Source of the DNA: Dioscorea cayenensis subsp. rotundata
Taxonomy: Eukaryota > Streptophyta > Magnoliopsida > Dioscoreales > Dioscoreaceae
Direction: 5' to 3'
Length of the DNA: 64,000 bases
Assembly (NCBI RefSeq): GCF_009730915.1
Contig: NC_052489.1
Location: 27,893,916 to 27,957,915 of the forward strand
Notes under the pieces: generated by a model
Seen by the model: the letters and a program-made list of their open reading frames with translations, nothing else
Databases searched by the model: none
Told to the model about the DNA's origin: nothing
Shown: piece by piece, positions 12,601-24,570 of the stretch
How the letters are laid out: every line of letters starts with the position of its first letter
Position numbering within the stretch: the stretch's first letter is position 1
Made by a program: the position numbers and the translations under genes

Positions 12601-15195
12601 GAGATGCTACCGTAAAGGTATATGATATTTTCATTTTGTTCTTACAAAAGAAGGCTTTTAAATGCAAAATTTTCCTTATTCACATAGATTTCTTGCCATG
12701 TTCCAGCCATAGTTGCAATTAGTTTGTTTCACTTATAAACAATTAGCCCTTGGTTAACATACGCTGAAGGAACTCTTTGCACGTAGTATTTTGGAGAGCA
12801 GATAGATCATTTTTGCACATTTTATTAGAGTGTAATAAATTCTTTTTTTGGTTTTTCATGAATGATTTGGTCATGTAAAACTATGTATGATTTAAGTAAC
12901 GCATTTGGCTGCTAACATCTAGTACTAAACACACCAAACTAGTTTATACTCTACACTTTTGTTTCATCTAACAAGGTAAAATATTGTGTAGCATAGGTCA
13001 CATTCATAGAATTTGCTGTGGTCTATGTATGTTTTTCTTCTTACTAAAATCTGAAACTTCGGAATCTTGTTACAATAGCTTCCAACTTCTTTGTGATTTT
13101 ATGTGACCTCTTCTCTTTCCAACAGGGAGCAAATGTCATACTTGGAGGAAAGAGGCATAGCCTGGGTATGACATTTTATGAACCCACTGTCGTGAGCAAT
13201 GTTAACAATGAGATGCTCATATCTAGGTAAGTGTGCCATTATATGTAGGATGATAACTCTCAGAGAATTCAATTATCATGGAACATTCAAGTCAAATGTC
13301 AGTATCCTTGTTTGGGAATGCTTCACTTGATAATGTGAAGGGTTCGCTAATTAAGCCTTGAATGTAGGGAATAAGGCTTTGTTATGTTCAAATTCTAACT
13401 ATTATTTTGTCAGTTTGGTAAATTCTGGAGATTTAATGCACGTCAACTTAAATGGTTTTTCATTAGTAAATGTTTTAAATTATTTCTCTTCATTTGATCC
13501 TGATTTCTGTGTTGTTTCATATGCAGGGAAGAAGTGTTTGGTCCAGTGGCACCATTGCTGCCTTTCAAAAGTGAAGAAGAAGCTATTCGTATAGCTAATG
13601 ATACAAATGCAGGTTTTATCTGACTTTAGTACTCATTATTTAGGGCAGTTGATTGATTATTAAAATGACAGTTTGTGCCTCCATGATTTGAGTCCTGGAG
13701 TGTTAAAATTCTGGATATTACTTGATTATGGTCATCTTTATCCACCTGCTACCTTTACAACTATAACATTTCCGGTATTCTAGTCCAAGTAGATTAAAAT
13801 TCTAAACCTTTTAGCCACCAAGTATAATATCAACCTGTAGATTGATTTATGGTCATCTTCATCTGCCAGTTACCTTTATAACTAATAGCATTTCCAGTAT
13901 TCTAGTCCAAGTAGAGTAAATCCTATACCTTTTTGCAACTAAATATAATGTCTACTTGTTGAATGATTTAGAAAGAATGATGAGCATTTATACTATAGGC
14001 ACTTGTGACTGCTCCCATCTATAGTAGTTCACATAATTTGATAGTAATGGATCTTGTTAAAAATTCAAATTAAGGTAGAGCTTTATAAAGAGTGTGTTAC
14101 AGCAGTTAGCTTGATGATTGGTCCAATTGTTATCAATGTTTCAAATGCATTAATTTGGTATTTTGATTTGAACTTCTAATAATTTTAAATTGTATAAGAA
14201 CAATACATTTTGCAATATCACAATAATGTTTGCTGATATATACATGGAATGCTTTGTTTTAGCAGTGCAACCTCTTTGGCAAAGCCTTCCCTTCACCAAT
14301 GTGCATCTCACATATCATTTGGAAACTTGCTTGTACTTCCTTTTTGCTAGTTATTGAACTAATAAGGTCATCTACGCTCCTGTTTGCGTCCGATTAATCC
14401 TCCATGATAACTTCTTTCATATGTTTCTTTGATCATCTTTTGCTTTCAAAAGATGCATCAAATTTGATTGCAAAGACCTTATTGTAGCATATCCGGTGTT
14501 GAATCAAGTTCTTGTTTTGCCAAATTTTCCATGGATCAGAAGTTGCATGCCTATTTTTCCTTGTGTACCTGATGTTTATATGTTCTTCTCTACCCAATCA
14601 TCCTTCATTTCCCTTACTTCATGGTCTAAACATAACGTCATCTAGTTTTCCTTCTTCGAGGCTATCATCACAGAAACTCTATTTGCAGTGACAGATTCTC
14701 TAAAGGACTTTTAGTGGCATGTCGAAGACATGCATGAAAGGTTCTTTGTATGATAAAAGAAAGCTGCACATTTATTTACCTATTGTTCATTGGCGTCTAT
14801 TCTTGTAAATTTTTTTCCAGGGTTAGCTGCATATATATTCACAAAAAGTATCCCTCGCTCTTGGCGTGTATCTGAAGCTCTTGAATATGGACTGGTTGGT
14901 GTTAATGAAGGAATTATATCTACAGAGGTGAATAATTCATGTGTGTATTCTATTTGCCCCTTTCAAGGTACAGAAATCTTATGTTGTATTGATGGTCACT
15001 TAGGTAGCACCATTTGGAGGGGTTAAACAGTCTGGCCTTGGAAGAGAAGGTTCCAAGTATGGCATGGATGAATATTTAGAAGTAAGTTTATAATAAAAAT
15101 ATTTCATTCTATAATTCTACCTTCTCTTTCTTTTGACATCTATTTTTGTTTTGCAGCTTAAATATGTGTGCTTGGGGAACATGAAAGAGGCATAA
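3664..15195 (+). CDS. SSADH: Succinate-semialdehyde dehydrogenase (ALDH5F1 type), mitochondrial
   Basis: This enzyme oxidises succinic semialdehyde to succinate with NAD+, the last step of the GABA shunt in the mitochondrial matrix. Exons that splice in frame are 3817-3933, 4047-4146, 4497-4545, 6428-6515, 6614-6724, 8079-8141, 8237-8347, 9895-9960, 10048-10125, 10956-11033, 11262-11328, 12052-12137, 12458-12490, 12585-12617, 13126-13226, 13527-13612, 14821-14927, 15004-15081 and 15157-15195, coding 496 residues from the ATG at 3817. Visible ALDH motifs are [33 protein letters not shown] (general-base Glu, codon 10965-10967), GQTCVC (catalytic Cys 11295-11297, partner Cys 11301-11303) and EEVFGP. 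All junctions keep frame and no stops interrupt it. The transit peptide is uncertain: an in-frame ATG at 3664 opens an R/L/S-rich presequence, but a TGA at 3808 must be spliced out. Only a weak donor at 3703 (CTC|GTCTCT, acceptor 3816) does this; otherwise exon 1 starts at 3817. Confidence 0.93.
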
Positions 15196-17464
15196 CATGG
15201 AGAGGGTAGGAACAACTCAAGTGAAGCAGAAGGACCTCATGTGCGAGCTACATGTGTTGGTATGTATCATCTCTATGGATCCGATCTTTTTAATCTAATG
15301 AAAACAGCTACTCATTATGAACATAAGAAACACCAAACTCATTCTCTAATTGGTTTTGGGGACGCTTACTTGTCACTAAGCAAAATATGGGCATTGCTTA
15401 GGTTTGAATCTAGCTTCTATTGCTCCTCTCCTTTTATTCTTCTTATTTACCTTGGAAGTCAATCATAGATATGTGCATGCATACCTAGGTTGATGGGCAT
15501 ATTTATACACATAAGATAGCCTGGAATTTAGTATCTTGACTATATAATTAATATTTTCTTTACAAAGATAGCCTGGAATTTATTGTAGATAGCATCTTTA
15601 ATCAGAGTCTCATTCATCTTACATCAGTGAATTCACCTGTTTTTGGGTTTCTGTTCTGACATTACCCTAATCATTAAAATAAGTGAGATTATTAATGCAT
15701 CTTCCGTTTCTTCTAAATGTTCTGCATCCTCCAACAGGGTTGCAGATCATTTTTGAGGACCACTGGATCAGGGATGGGAAAGTGTATAATTAAGTATGCT
15801 ACTTTGATTTGAGCAAGACAATAACTTTTTTGTTCCTACATTTTCTCTTTGTTTGTCTTTTTCTTGAGCTTGTTATCAATATATATAAAAGTAACCAGAG
15901 ATGTAGGTGTTGTTCACCTTCATGGTACAACTGGATCTTTTGCTGTTGACAAATAATAAGCCAAAGAAGCTGTTGCAGCAAGTTCATGGAGTCCATGCTT
16001 CTTTGCTCTGGGGCTAATGCCTGTGTAGGTATACCCTTCCGTGAGACCACTTGCTTCTCATTTTGATAAAACATATTTGTAGATAAAACTTACTTTTAGT
16101 GTGGGTATCAGTCTTTCTTATCTACCTATTGCCTAAACCTCTGAAACGTTGTGCTGTTTCTTGTTTTTCTAAGTTCCAACCAATTTTTCTCTTTTTTCTT
16201 TTTCTTTTTTTCTTTTGTTAATATACAGTTATGAGGAGCATGGGACATTTTAGTTTGTTAAAAGCATCACGTCTAGTTTTTGCTAAAACTCTAGGTTGTG
16301 TAGGATTCAAGCATGATAGCTTTTTTGTTATTTTAACATTTATCATGTTTTCTGCTCTATTCTTTGGTTTTGATTTATCCTCATTTATTTATTTTATTTT
16401 TTGTTTATTTTATTTTTTATTAGTTTATAAAGATTTATAGAATTAATTTATTTTCCCATTTAGTAAGAGAATGGTATCATCTTTCTGTGAGGTGATCTCA
16501 GTGAGCATTCTTACCATCCCTTCTTGAGTCTCATAGCAATTAAAACTAATACATCAAACAGTGCATGCTGCGGGGTCCTTTTTAAAATATAAACAATATT
16601 TAGTGGGTAAAATAAAGTTCTAATGCTATGAGTCTATAGCCACTCTAAAATTAACGACTTCGGGAGGAAGAGGTCACTGCATGTCGTACTAAAAGACAAA
16701 AAGCAAAGGTATGAAACATAATATAATATAAATTATTTAATCTTTCTAAAGCACTGGATTTGTGGAATTCATTTACCTTTTCAAGCTATGCAACATCACT
16801 GCCCTACCATCCCATTCGCCTGGAATTTTAGGTGGGAAGCAGAGGCTTACTTTTGTGAAATGTCACTAGTGTTATCTAATCCAGTTTCAGGTGTAGACTT
16901 AGCTTCAAGTAGATGATTTTGTTGCTTGCAGAGTGGTGTTCAAACTTGTCCTCTTATTAGCAGCAATCAGCGGTCTTTTTAATTTCTTTTTGTATACATT
17001 AAATTTCCTTAGTTTCGACCTCAATGGATGAAAATATTGGGTCCACCGAGTTGTACCTTCAAGGTACGAAAACAAAGTACAATGGATATTGACGGGCAAT
17101 GGACAACATTGGCAAGATGATAAAAGGGTTATTCTTGTTCTTCCTCAGCTCATTATAGAAACATATTACAATATATATATATATATATATAAGAATCCAC
17201 CTTATAATTCCTTATAATTTTTTCCACGATATTTATTAAATATCAGCGATAGATTTTATGTTTTAAAAATTAGAATATCCATATTAGTCTTTGTACTTTA
17301 TTTTGTTTTCCTTTTTATGCCTACACAATTTTAAGTTTTTTCAATCATTTTGCTCACGGATAAGGTGCAATCAATCACCTAAAGACTGTTCTAATTTATA
17401 AAAAATAGATTAATATACTACACAATTCGTCCCATAATAATCATTGTAATAGCAATGCATGTGT
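15196..17464. other. SSADH 3-prime flank, no gene recognised
   Basis: AT-rich sequence without a recognisable coding exon. It holds a short direct repeat (AGATAGCCTGGAATTTA near 15514 and 15569), pyrimidine-rich tracts around 16190 and 16380, and an (AT)n tract near 17172-17191. Short open frames here have no family resemblance that I can name. Confidence 0.5.
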
Positions 17465-18464
17465 NNNNNNNNNNNNNNNNNNNNNNNNNNNNNNNNNNNN
17501 NNNNNNNNNNNNNNNNNNNNNNNNNNNNNNNNNNNNNNNNNNNNNNNNNNNNNNNNNNNNNNNNNNNNNNNNNNNNNNNNNNNNNNNNNNNNNNNNNNNN
17601 NNNNNNNNNNNNNNNNNNNNNNNNNNNNNNNNNNNNNNNNNNNNNNNNNNNNNNNNNNNNNNNNNNNNNNNNNNNNNNNNNNNNNNNNNNNNNNNNNNNN
17701 NNNNNNNNNNNNNNNNNNNNNNNNNNNNNNNNNNNNNNNNNNNNNNNNNNNNNNNNNNNNNNNNNNNNNNNNNNNNNNNNNNNNNNNNNNNNNNNNNNNN
17801 NNNNNNNNNNNNNNNNNNNNNNNNNNNNNNNNNNNNNNNNNNNNNNNNNNNNNNNNNNNNNNNNNNNNNNNNNNNNNNNNNNNNNNNNNNNNNNNNNNNN
17901 NNNNNNNNNNNNNNNNNNNNNNNNNNNNNNNNNNNNNNNNNNNNNNNNNNNNNNNNNNNNNNNNNNNNNNNNNNNNNNNNNNNNNNNNNNNNNNNNNNNN
18001 NNNNNNNNNNNNNNNNNNNNNNNNNNNNNNNNNNNNNNNNNNNNNNNNNNNNNNNNNNNNNNNNNNNNNNNNNNNNNNNNNNNNNNNNNNNNNNNNNNNN
18101 NNNNNNNNNNNNNNNNNNNNNNNNNNNNNNNNNNNNNNNNNNNNNNNNNNNNNNNNNNNNNNNNNNNNNNNNNNNNNNNNNNNNNNNNNNNNNNNNNNNN
18201 NNNNNNNNNNNNNNNNNNNNNNNNNNNNNNNNNNNNNNNNNNNNNNNNNNNNNNNNNNNNNNNNNNNNNNNNNNNNNNNNNNNNNNNNNNNNNNNNNNNN
18301 NNNNNNNNNNNNNNNNNNNNNNNNNNNNNNNNNNNNNNNNNNNNNNNNNNNNNNNNNNNNNNNNNNNNNNNNNNNNNNNNNNNNNNNNNNNNNNNNNNNN
18401 NNNNNNNNNNNNNNNNNNNNNNNNNNNNNNNNNNNNNNNNNNNNNNNNNNNNNNNNNNNNNNNN
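17465..18464. other. Assembly gap (1000 N)
   Basis: Exactly 1000 undetermined bases, a conventional placeholder for a gap of unknown size. Open frames running through it are artefacts. Confidence 0.99.
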
Positions 18465-18470
18465 CATATA

Positions 18471-19035
18471 CTAGAGGTGGAATTACGGGCTCTGGGCGAC
18501 CCATGGTCACCAACCCACCCCAAAAACACAAGTGCTCCGCTTAAAGTTGACCCTAAAAACCAGGGCGAGCTCAAATGTTTTACCGATCGAATTCGTACGG
18601 GCCGTGGCGTTGGCCTCGATTCCCACCACCCCATCAATTCTAATAAAAAAATAATATATAATATATTATTTATAATATATATAATTATATATATATATAT
18701 AATTATATATATTATAAATATATATATAATAGTAATAGGCTTGAAAAGAGTAAATATTTATAATACTTGTGTCAGTATTTTTTTAAATGTTTGAAAAAAA
18801 TTTTAGGGGTCAGTAGTAGTAGTTTTATTTAGTTATTTCAATTATTTTTATAAAAAAATTATTTATTTTTTGGGTTGCAAATTTCTGGGCCCCGGGCTCT
18901 AATGACAATTAAAATCGGGTCGGGTTTGGATCAAAAACACTGTCTAGTACTACCTACCACACTCGAATATATGAGTTACATATTTGAGTCTAGCCCAGCC
19001 CAAACCCGACCCAGCCCGGCCCATGTCCACCCCTA
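18471..19035. mobile_element. hAT-like MITE remnant with GGGC/GCCC-rich ends
   Basis: The left end reads TAGAGGTGGAATTACGGGC and the right end GGCCCATGTCCACCCCTA, which together form an imperfect terminal inverted repeat of the TAGGGGTGG type. The interior is an AT-rich palindromic stretch (18645-18735). The right end contains repeated CCCGACCC/CCAGCCC blocks that are typical of a widespread plant repeat. No matching target duplication is visible, partly because the left flank borders the N gap. Confidence 0.45.
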
Positions 19036-19135
19036 ATACTTGGTAACCACAAAGGAAGAGAAAAAATAGCTAGATGCATGCCTAGCGTAGAGCCAAACCT
19101 AAATAAACCAAAATTGACGGGCGTTAATTTCACTG

Positions 19136-19445
19136 TAAGTGAGGAAAAGTCAGGAAATGAGAAAAATGTCACTTCCATGAAGTGGGGGGAAGTGATATAA
19201 CTTCCAGAACTTCTGTGTTCATTTGTCATAAAGTGAGAATAAAACCGAAGTTCTATAAGTTTAAAAAAAAAAAAAATTACAAGTGAAAAGAAGTTAGTTT
19301 TTATAGATTAACTCACTTCTCCCCATTTCAAGATCCTGAAGTGAGCTCGATTCAAAAATTCACTTCAATCGAAAATAGGGGAAATGTCACTTCTTCCATT
19401 TTAGCACAAATAAACACCAGAAGTGAAAGAAATCAAACCACTTCT
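19136..19445. repeat. Cluster of CACTTC/GAAGTG hexamers upstream of the PAL pseudogene
   Basis: Nine copies of CACTTC or its reverse complement GAAGTG occur at 19170, 19179, 19189, 19314, 19338, 19361, 19388, 19420 and 19439, with several near-matches. Copies in both orientations allow extensive fold-back. This may be a degenerate foldback element or repeated cis-motifs in the former PAL promoter; the sequence alone does not decide. Confidence 0.5.
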
Positions 19446-20162
19446 CCTTGTTTTCTTCCACTTTCTCTCAAATGAACATGCCGCACATCAAACAAGAGTA
19501 TAGATAGGAACCCACTCAAGTTTCCATCCTTGCATCCCTTCTTCAACCCCTCTCTCTCAACACAACAAACCATGGGAGACATCTCATTCCCTAACCTCAA
19601 AAACCTCAATCTCAACCAGTCCAAGAAACCTTCAGTCTTGCATGCACCGCAAGAACTCAAAGATGATCCACTCAATTGGAAAGCATCCACTGAATCTCTC
19701 ACTTGCAGCTTTCTCACCCAAATCAAACACATGGTAACCCATTTCCATTCCTCTAACATCCATCTCACGGGCTTTAACCTCACCATCGGCCATGTCACCG
19801 CCGTAGCTCGCAACTCCGGCCACGACCACCCCTTCATAACCCTCTCCACCACCACCACCCACCCTCAAGTCGAGGCTAGCTACCGCTGGTTCTGCGACAG
19901 CACCGCCAAAGGCATCGACAGCTACGGCATCACCGGCTTCGGTTCCACCTCTCAACGCGCACTAACAACCCAGAAGTTCTCCAGCAAGAACTCATCCATT
20001 TCCATAACGCCGGAATCCTATCAAACAACTCCTCCCTTCCAACTCCGACCACCCTCGCCGCCATGCTCGTCAGGACCAACACCTTGTTGCAAGGCTACCC
20101 AGCATTCGCTGGGAGATCCTTGAAGCTCTTGTCAAGATATTAAACCATGGTGTCACTCCATT

Positions 20163-22375
20163 TGTAATGTTTGTAAAATTTTTTCTTTCAACTTTGACTG
20201 ATTTGACTGAGTATTATTGGTGAGTGGACCCCATTATTTTGTCTCTTTGCCCTTAAAAACCGGATCTTGTTGGAGTAAATTATGGACTTGTGTTTGTTTT
20301 GTTTAGTTTTTAAGGGGAGCTGGTATGCTGGTTTAGAACTCTTGGTAGTGTGTGTGTTCTCCTTGAGAGCTTGCCTTTAGAAACACTTCAACTCCAGAGC
20401 TTGAGGTTTCCTTGGTGGTCATAGTTGCAGTCCTGGAATCTTGCTTCCTCTTTGGCTGGAGGTTAAATCCATGCTTATGTTCCTTTCTTTAGCTTGCCAC
20501 TTTGTTGTGATTTGTTTGAAGCATGACAGTAAGCATGATTTGTATTCATTACTTTAGTTTGTCTTAATTAACTTTGTATGCATACGTATAGCTTTGATCT
20601 TGTTGTTAGATCCGCAGCCATGGTATGTGTTGTTATATAATTGCATCTGGTTTGTGAGCATAATCTGGTCATCATGCTTTTAAATTTGCCTTATGATAAT
20701 TCTTTTATTTTATTTTTTATATTTTGGTTTTTGTTTTCTGGAATTTCTTAGAAATATGGTTACATATATTCATGCATGTTTGTGTTTATGTATTTTTTAA
20801 ACCTGTGTAATTCGGATTATTTGTGTGAGAAGTTTTCCACTTTTCCTAAACTAATTTGTTTAAATTTAAGGTTATCTTGAATGCTTGCTTAGTCTAATTA
20901 AGCCTTGTATTATCTTTGTTTCAAACCCTTGATTTCAGAGAGGGAAATTTGAGAGTTTTTGTTAAACCGTAGATATCTTCTGGTGATTTATGTTTATACC
21001 TTTTCTTTTATATATATATATATATAATATTGTTTAAGTTTTCTCAAGGTATCCTTTAGATCTTGCATGATAATGTTATTTATATTTATGTGTTCATACA
21101 GCATGCTCTTAGTGATGTCCTGAAATTAAATTAAATTTAATCTTTAGTTAAATGATCTAAATCCTTATTTATGTGCTTAAGTTTGACATAAATGCCTTCC
21201 ATGATCAAACAATTATGGATGTTCTGGAGGATAATTTTGGCCTTAATACTTGTGTTTGTAATGTTTAGTGTTTAAGTTAAAGTTGTTAATCATTTGTGTG
21301 GGCGTTCTAAAATCAGTGTGTGATTTATACTTCTAAATATGTTCTTCTGGGTTTTAGTACAAGTTAAAACCCAGCCCTAGTTTTGTTCTGAGTGTAATTT
21401 TTTTTGGGGTTAGATTTTTCGTAGCGAGCTTAAGTTCGTGGGATTTGATGAACACGACCTTGTAGCTCGGAGCCAGGTAGGTTCTCGCACTGTGTATTCC
21501 GTATTTCTGGCAATAATTATTATTTAATTATTGCATTGTTTAATAATTTTATTTATTTATTTATTTGCATGATATTTATGTTTATTTATTTATTTTCTTA
21601 TTTGCATTATTTATTCAGTAATTCCTCTGTCTGTATTCCGTATTTTCTGCAGTTTTTAGTCCATCTCCATTTCTGGCTCGTCCAGCTAGGAGGAGTAAGT
21701 CCTAGCCATGTGCACATGTTTTCTGTAGTAGCGCTACCGCCCGACTGCGGTCGAAGATCCGGCTATGACTGTTGATATTCTGTTCAGTTCTGTTCCGACT
21801 TCATAGTCGAAGATCCAGCCTCGTGTTGTTGATTTCTGTTATTAGCCAGGGAGATGTACATGTCTGTTCTGCGTGTTTTTCGTACTTTGGATTATTTTTG
21901 TATTCTGTGTATTTTCTGCATTTTGTACGAATTATAATCTTTTATTCTACAATATCTGCCATATCTGTTGTTTCTGCGATCCTACTGGGCCCTTGTGGCT
22001 CATGCACTCTGTGAATTCTGTTCTCACAGGAGAAGATCAAGTCTAGGATCAGGGGGTGTCTGGGGGTCGTATTATCTGCTTTTATCAATATCTCTATATT
22101 ACCCTTTTGTGAGTGTAAGGCTTGTATTCTGACTGTATTTGTATTTTGCGAACTGTTGGGTTATATTTATATTCTGTAGGGCTGCTAAAGTCCGTATTTG
22201 TAGTATTTCAATTTCCAGTATCCTATTTGTGCATTTGTGTTTTGTTCATATCTGCTTGTTAGGGTTGACTTGACTCTGACCAGGTTATAACTGAGGCCTT
22301 GCACCTAGTGGGGCCCAGTCCCATTGGATGCGGCTGGTCTGTCCGCCGGCCCAGCTGTGGGGCTGGGACGTGACA
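20163..22375 (+). mobile_element. Solo-LTR-like insertion (2213 bp) in PAL, 5-bp target duplication CCATT
   Basis: The element starts TGTAATG and ends GGGACGTGACA. It is flanked on both sides by CCATT (20158-20162 and 22376-22380). Removing the element and one CCATT rejoins the PAL reading frame exactly at the [10 protein letters not shown] point, so the boundaries are certain to the base. TG...CA termini and a 5-bp duplication are LTR-retrotransposon hallmarks. At 2.2 kb with no gag/pol, tRNA primer site or second LTR, a solo LTR left by recombination is most likely; a large non-autonomous element is possible. Orientation is inferred from the CGTGACA end. Confidence 0.8.
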
Positions 22376-23284
22376 CCATTGGTGCCGCTGTACGGCACCA
22401 TCACCGTCTCCGGCGACCTTGTCCCCTTGTCCTACATCGCGGGGTTCTTAACCGGCCGGAAGAACTCAAAAGCCACCTTGCGAGATGGATCTCTTATTGG
22501 TGCAAGCCAAGGGTTGGAACTCGCCGGAGTGACGACCGGATTCTTTGCTCTCCAAGCTAAAGAAGGCTTAGCATTGGTTAATGGGACATCCGTTGGCGTC
22601 GGCCTCTCCGCCACTGTTCTCTTCCACGCTAACATTCTCACCTTGCTAGCTGTCGTCCTCTCCCCCATCTTCTGTGAAGCTATGCTCGGAAAATGAGAGT
22701 TCGCCGATGCACTCATCCACAAGCTCAAGCACCACCCAGGCCAAATCGAAGCAGCCGCCATTATAGAGCACGTACTTCAAGAAAGCTCCTTCTCGGAAAC
22801 AGCACGCAAACTGCATGAAGACAACCCGCTGAGCAAACCGAAACAAGACCAGTACGCACTCCGAACAGCACCGCAGTGGCTCGGCCCGCAGATTGAGATG
22901 CTCCGGCACGCGACTTGTTCGCTCGAACGAGAGTTGAACTCTGTGAACGAGAACCCGTTGATTGACGTGCGAAAGATAAAGCACTGCATGGAGGGAACTT
23001 CCAAGGGACACCAGTGGGCGTGTGGATGGATAACACGAGGTTGGCAATGGCAGCTATCAGGAAGCTTATGTTTGCTCAGATGTCGGAGCTTGTCAGCGAG
23101 TTCTATAACAATGGGTTGCCTGCCAACCTTAGTGGTGGACCAGACCAGAGCTTGGACTATGGATTCAAAGGTGCGGAGGTTGCGATGGCGGCATACATGT
23201 CGGAGCTTCAGTACCTTGCGAACCCTGTCACGACTCATGTTCTAAGAGCCGAGCAGCACAACCAAGTTGTGAACTCGCTGGGAA

Positions 23285-24570
23285 TGATCTCTGCCAGGAA
23301 AACAGAGGAGGCTGTTGAGATACTGAAACTCATGTCAGCCACTTACATTGTTGCTCTTTGCCAGGCAGTTGATCTCCGGTGTGCTGAGGAGAACTTCAAA
23401 TTTGTAGTGAAGAAGCTGGTGAGCCAGAGCTTGAAGATGAATGCTAATGAAGTTCAGGTGAAGTCTGGGTTTTGGAAGAAGAAGCTGATTGACGTCATTG
23501 AGGAAGAGAATGTGTTTAAATTGTTGAAATTGATTGAAGATCAAGTACAATTGCAGAGAAGAAGCAGTGAAGCTGCAGCTCAGTGTGTCCTGGTGTCATT
23601 TGATAAGAAGTAGAGGGTATGTCAGTCTTTTCCCATGTTTGAAAGTCTGTTAAAGCAGTTGGAAGATCGGAGGAAAGAAACGGATGATGAGGATTTGTTT
23701 GATCAGTGATATTGCATAAGTTCGAGGCAGCAAGAGTCCAGTGTTGGGGTTAGCCAAGTCCAGTGTTGGGGTTAGGTTCTTTGATCGTATGGTCAGGATT
23801 TAATCCATCAAAGACAGAGGTTTAAGTTCAAGGCATTAGAAGAGACTTGGATTGTGTTTGTTCTGAATGGCTGAGATTTGCTGATCAAGGGATTTGTCTT
23901 GAGTTCGAGGCAAGGAAACAGGTCAAGCGGTGCAGCTGAGGAGAATCTGACACGTGTGGGTTGACTAAGCTGGTTCATTTCATTTCAGTTACTGAACTTT
24001 TACAGAGATATTTATGTGTTCATATAGAAGAGTGTTTTTAAGGTCTTTTTCTGGTAAGGTGTATGATGGATGAATTTTCCTGCTTAATTGAGTGAGTTTT
24101 AATCCAAACTTTATATAATAAAGTTGTAGTTCTTGGTCTTAACTCCTTGTGTATTGAATTTGAGAAGAATCAGAGTTATATACAATCTGGTATCATTATT
24201 TTGGTGACATGGCTTCAGTTTTACTTTTTTCCTGGTTTCTTGAGCTTGCATGAATTTTCCTGATCAAGTGTTTGAGTTTTTTAAGTTTATTTCTATAAGA
24301 AACTTGATCAGATAGATCTGAATTATCTATATAGTGATCTCTGCCAGGAAAACAGAGGAGGCTGTTGAGATACTGAAACTCATGTCAGCCACTTACATTG
24401 TTGCTCTTTGCCAGGCAGTTGATCTGCGGTGTGCTGAGGAGAACTTCAAGTTTGTAGTGAAGAAGCTGGTGAGCCAGAGCTTGAAGATGAATGCTAATGA
24501 AGTTCAGGTGAAATCTGGGTTTTGGAAGAAGAAGCTGATTGACGTCATTGAGGAAGCGAATGTGTTTAAA
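23285..24570 (+). repeat. 236-bp direct duplication of PAL coding sequence flanking an insert
   Basis: Positions 23285-23520 recur at 24335-24570 (offset 1050) with about six substitutions. Both encode the same PAL segment, from [15 protein letters not shown] to about VFK. Copy 1 continues the upstream PAL sequence and copy 2 continues into the PAL C-terminus, so the duplication and the 814 bp between the copies interrupt an originally continuous exon. The left junction falls at TGATCTCTGCC and the right at GTGTTTAAA. Confidence 0.92.
23521..24334 (+). mobile_element. 814-bp insert with possible LTR/primer-site remnant
   Basis: The sequence is unrelated to PAL. It contains TGTTGGGGTTAG twice (near 23743 and 23762), a start typical of Copia-type LTRs. 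About 430 bp later comes TATACAATCTGGTATCATT (24180-24198), in which CA is followed shortly by TGGTATCA, resembling an LTR 3-prime end and the initiator-Met tRNA primer site TGGTATCAGAGC. An ATGGCTTC follows at once. This could be a truncated Copia element or filler DNA captured during break repair. The identification is tentative. Confidence 0.35.

Noticed and set aside
16231..16440. 69-codon plus-strand open frame
   Set aside because: The composition is that of T-rich spacer and no family is recognisable.
17410..18637. Several long open frames on both strands
   Set aside because: They consist almost wholly of undetermined bases in the 1000-N gap.
22432..23238. Minus-strand open frames across the PAL core
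   Set aside because: They are shadows of GC-rich PAL coding sequence and show no family motif.
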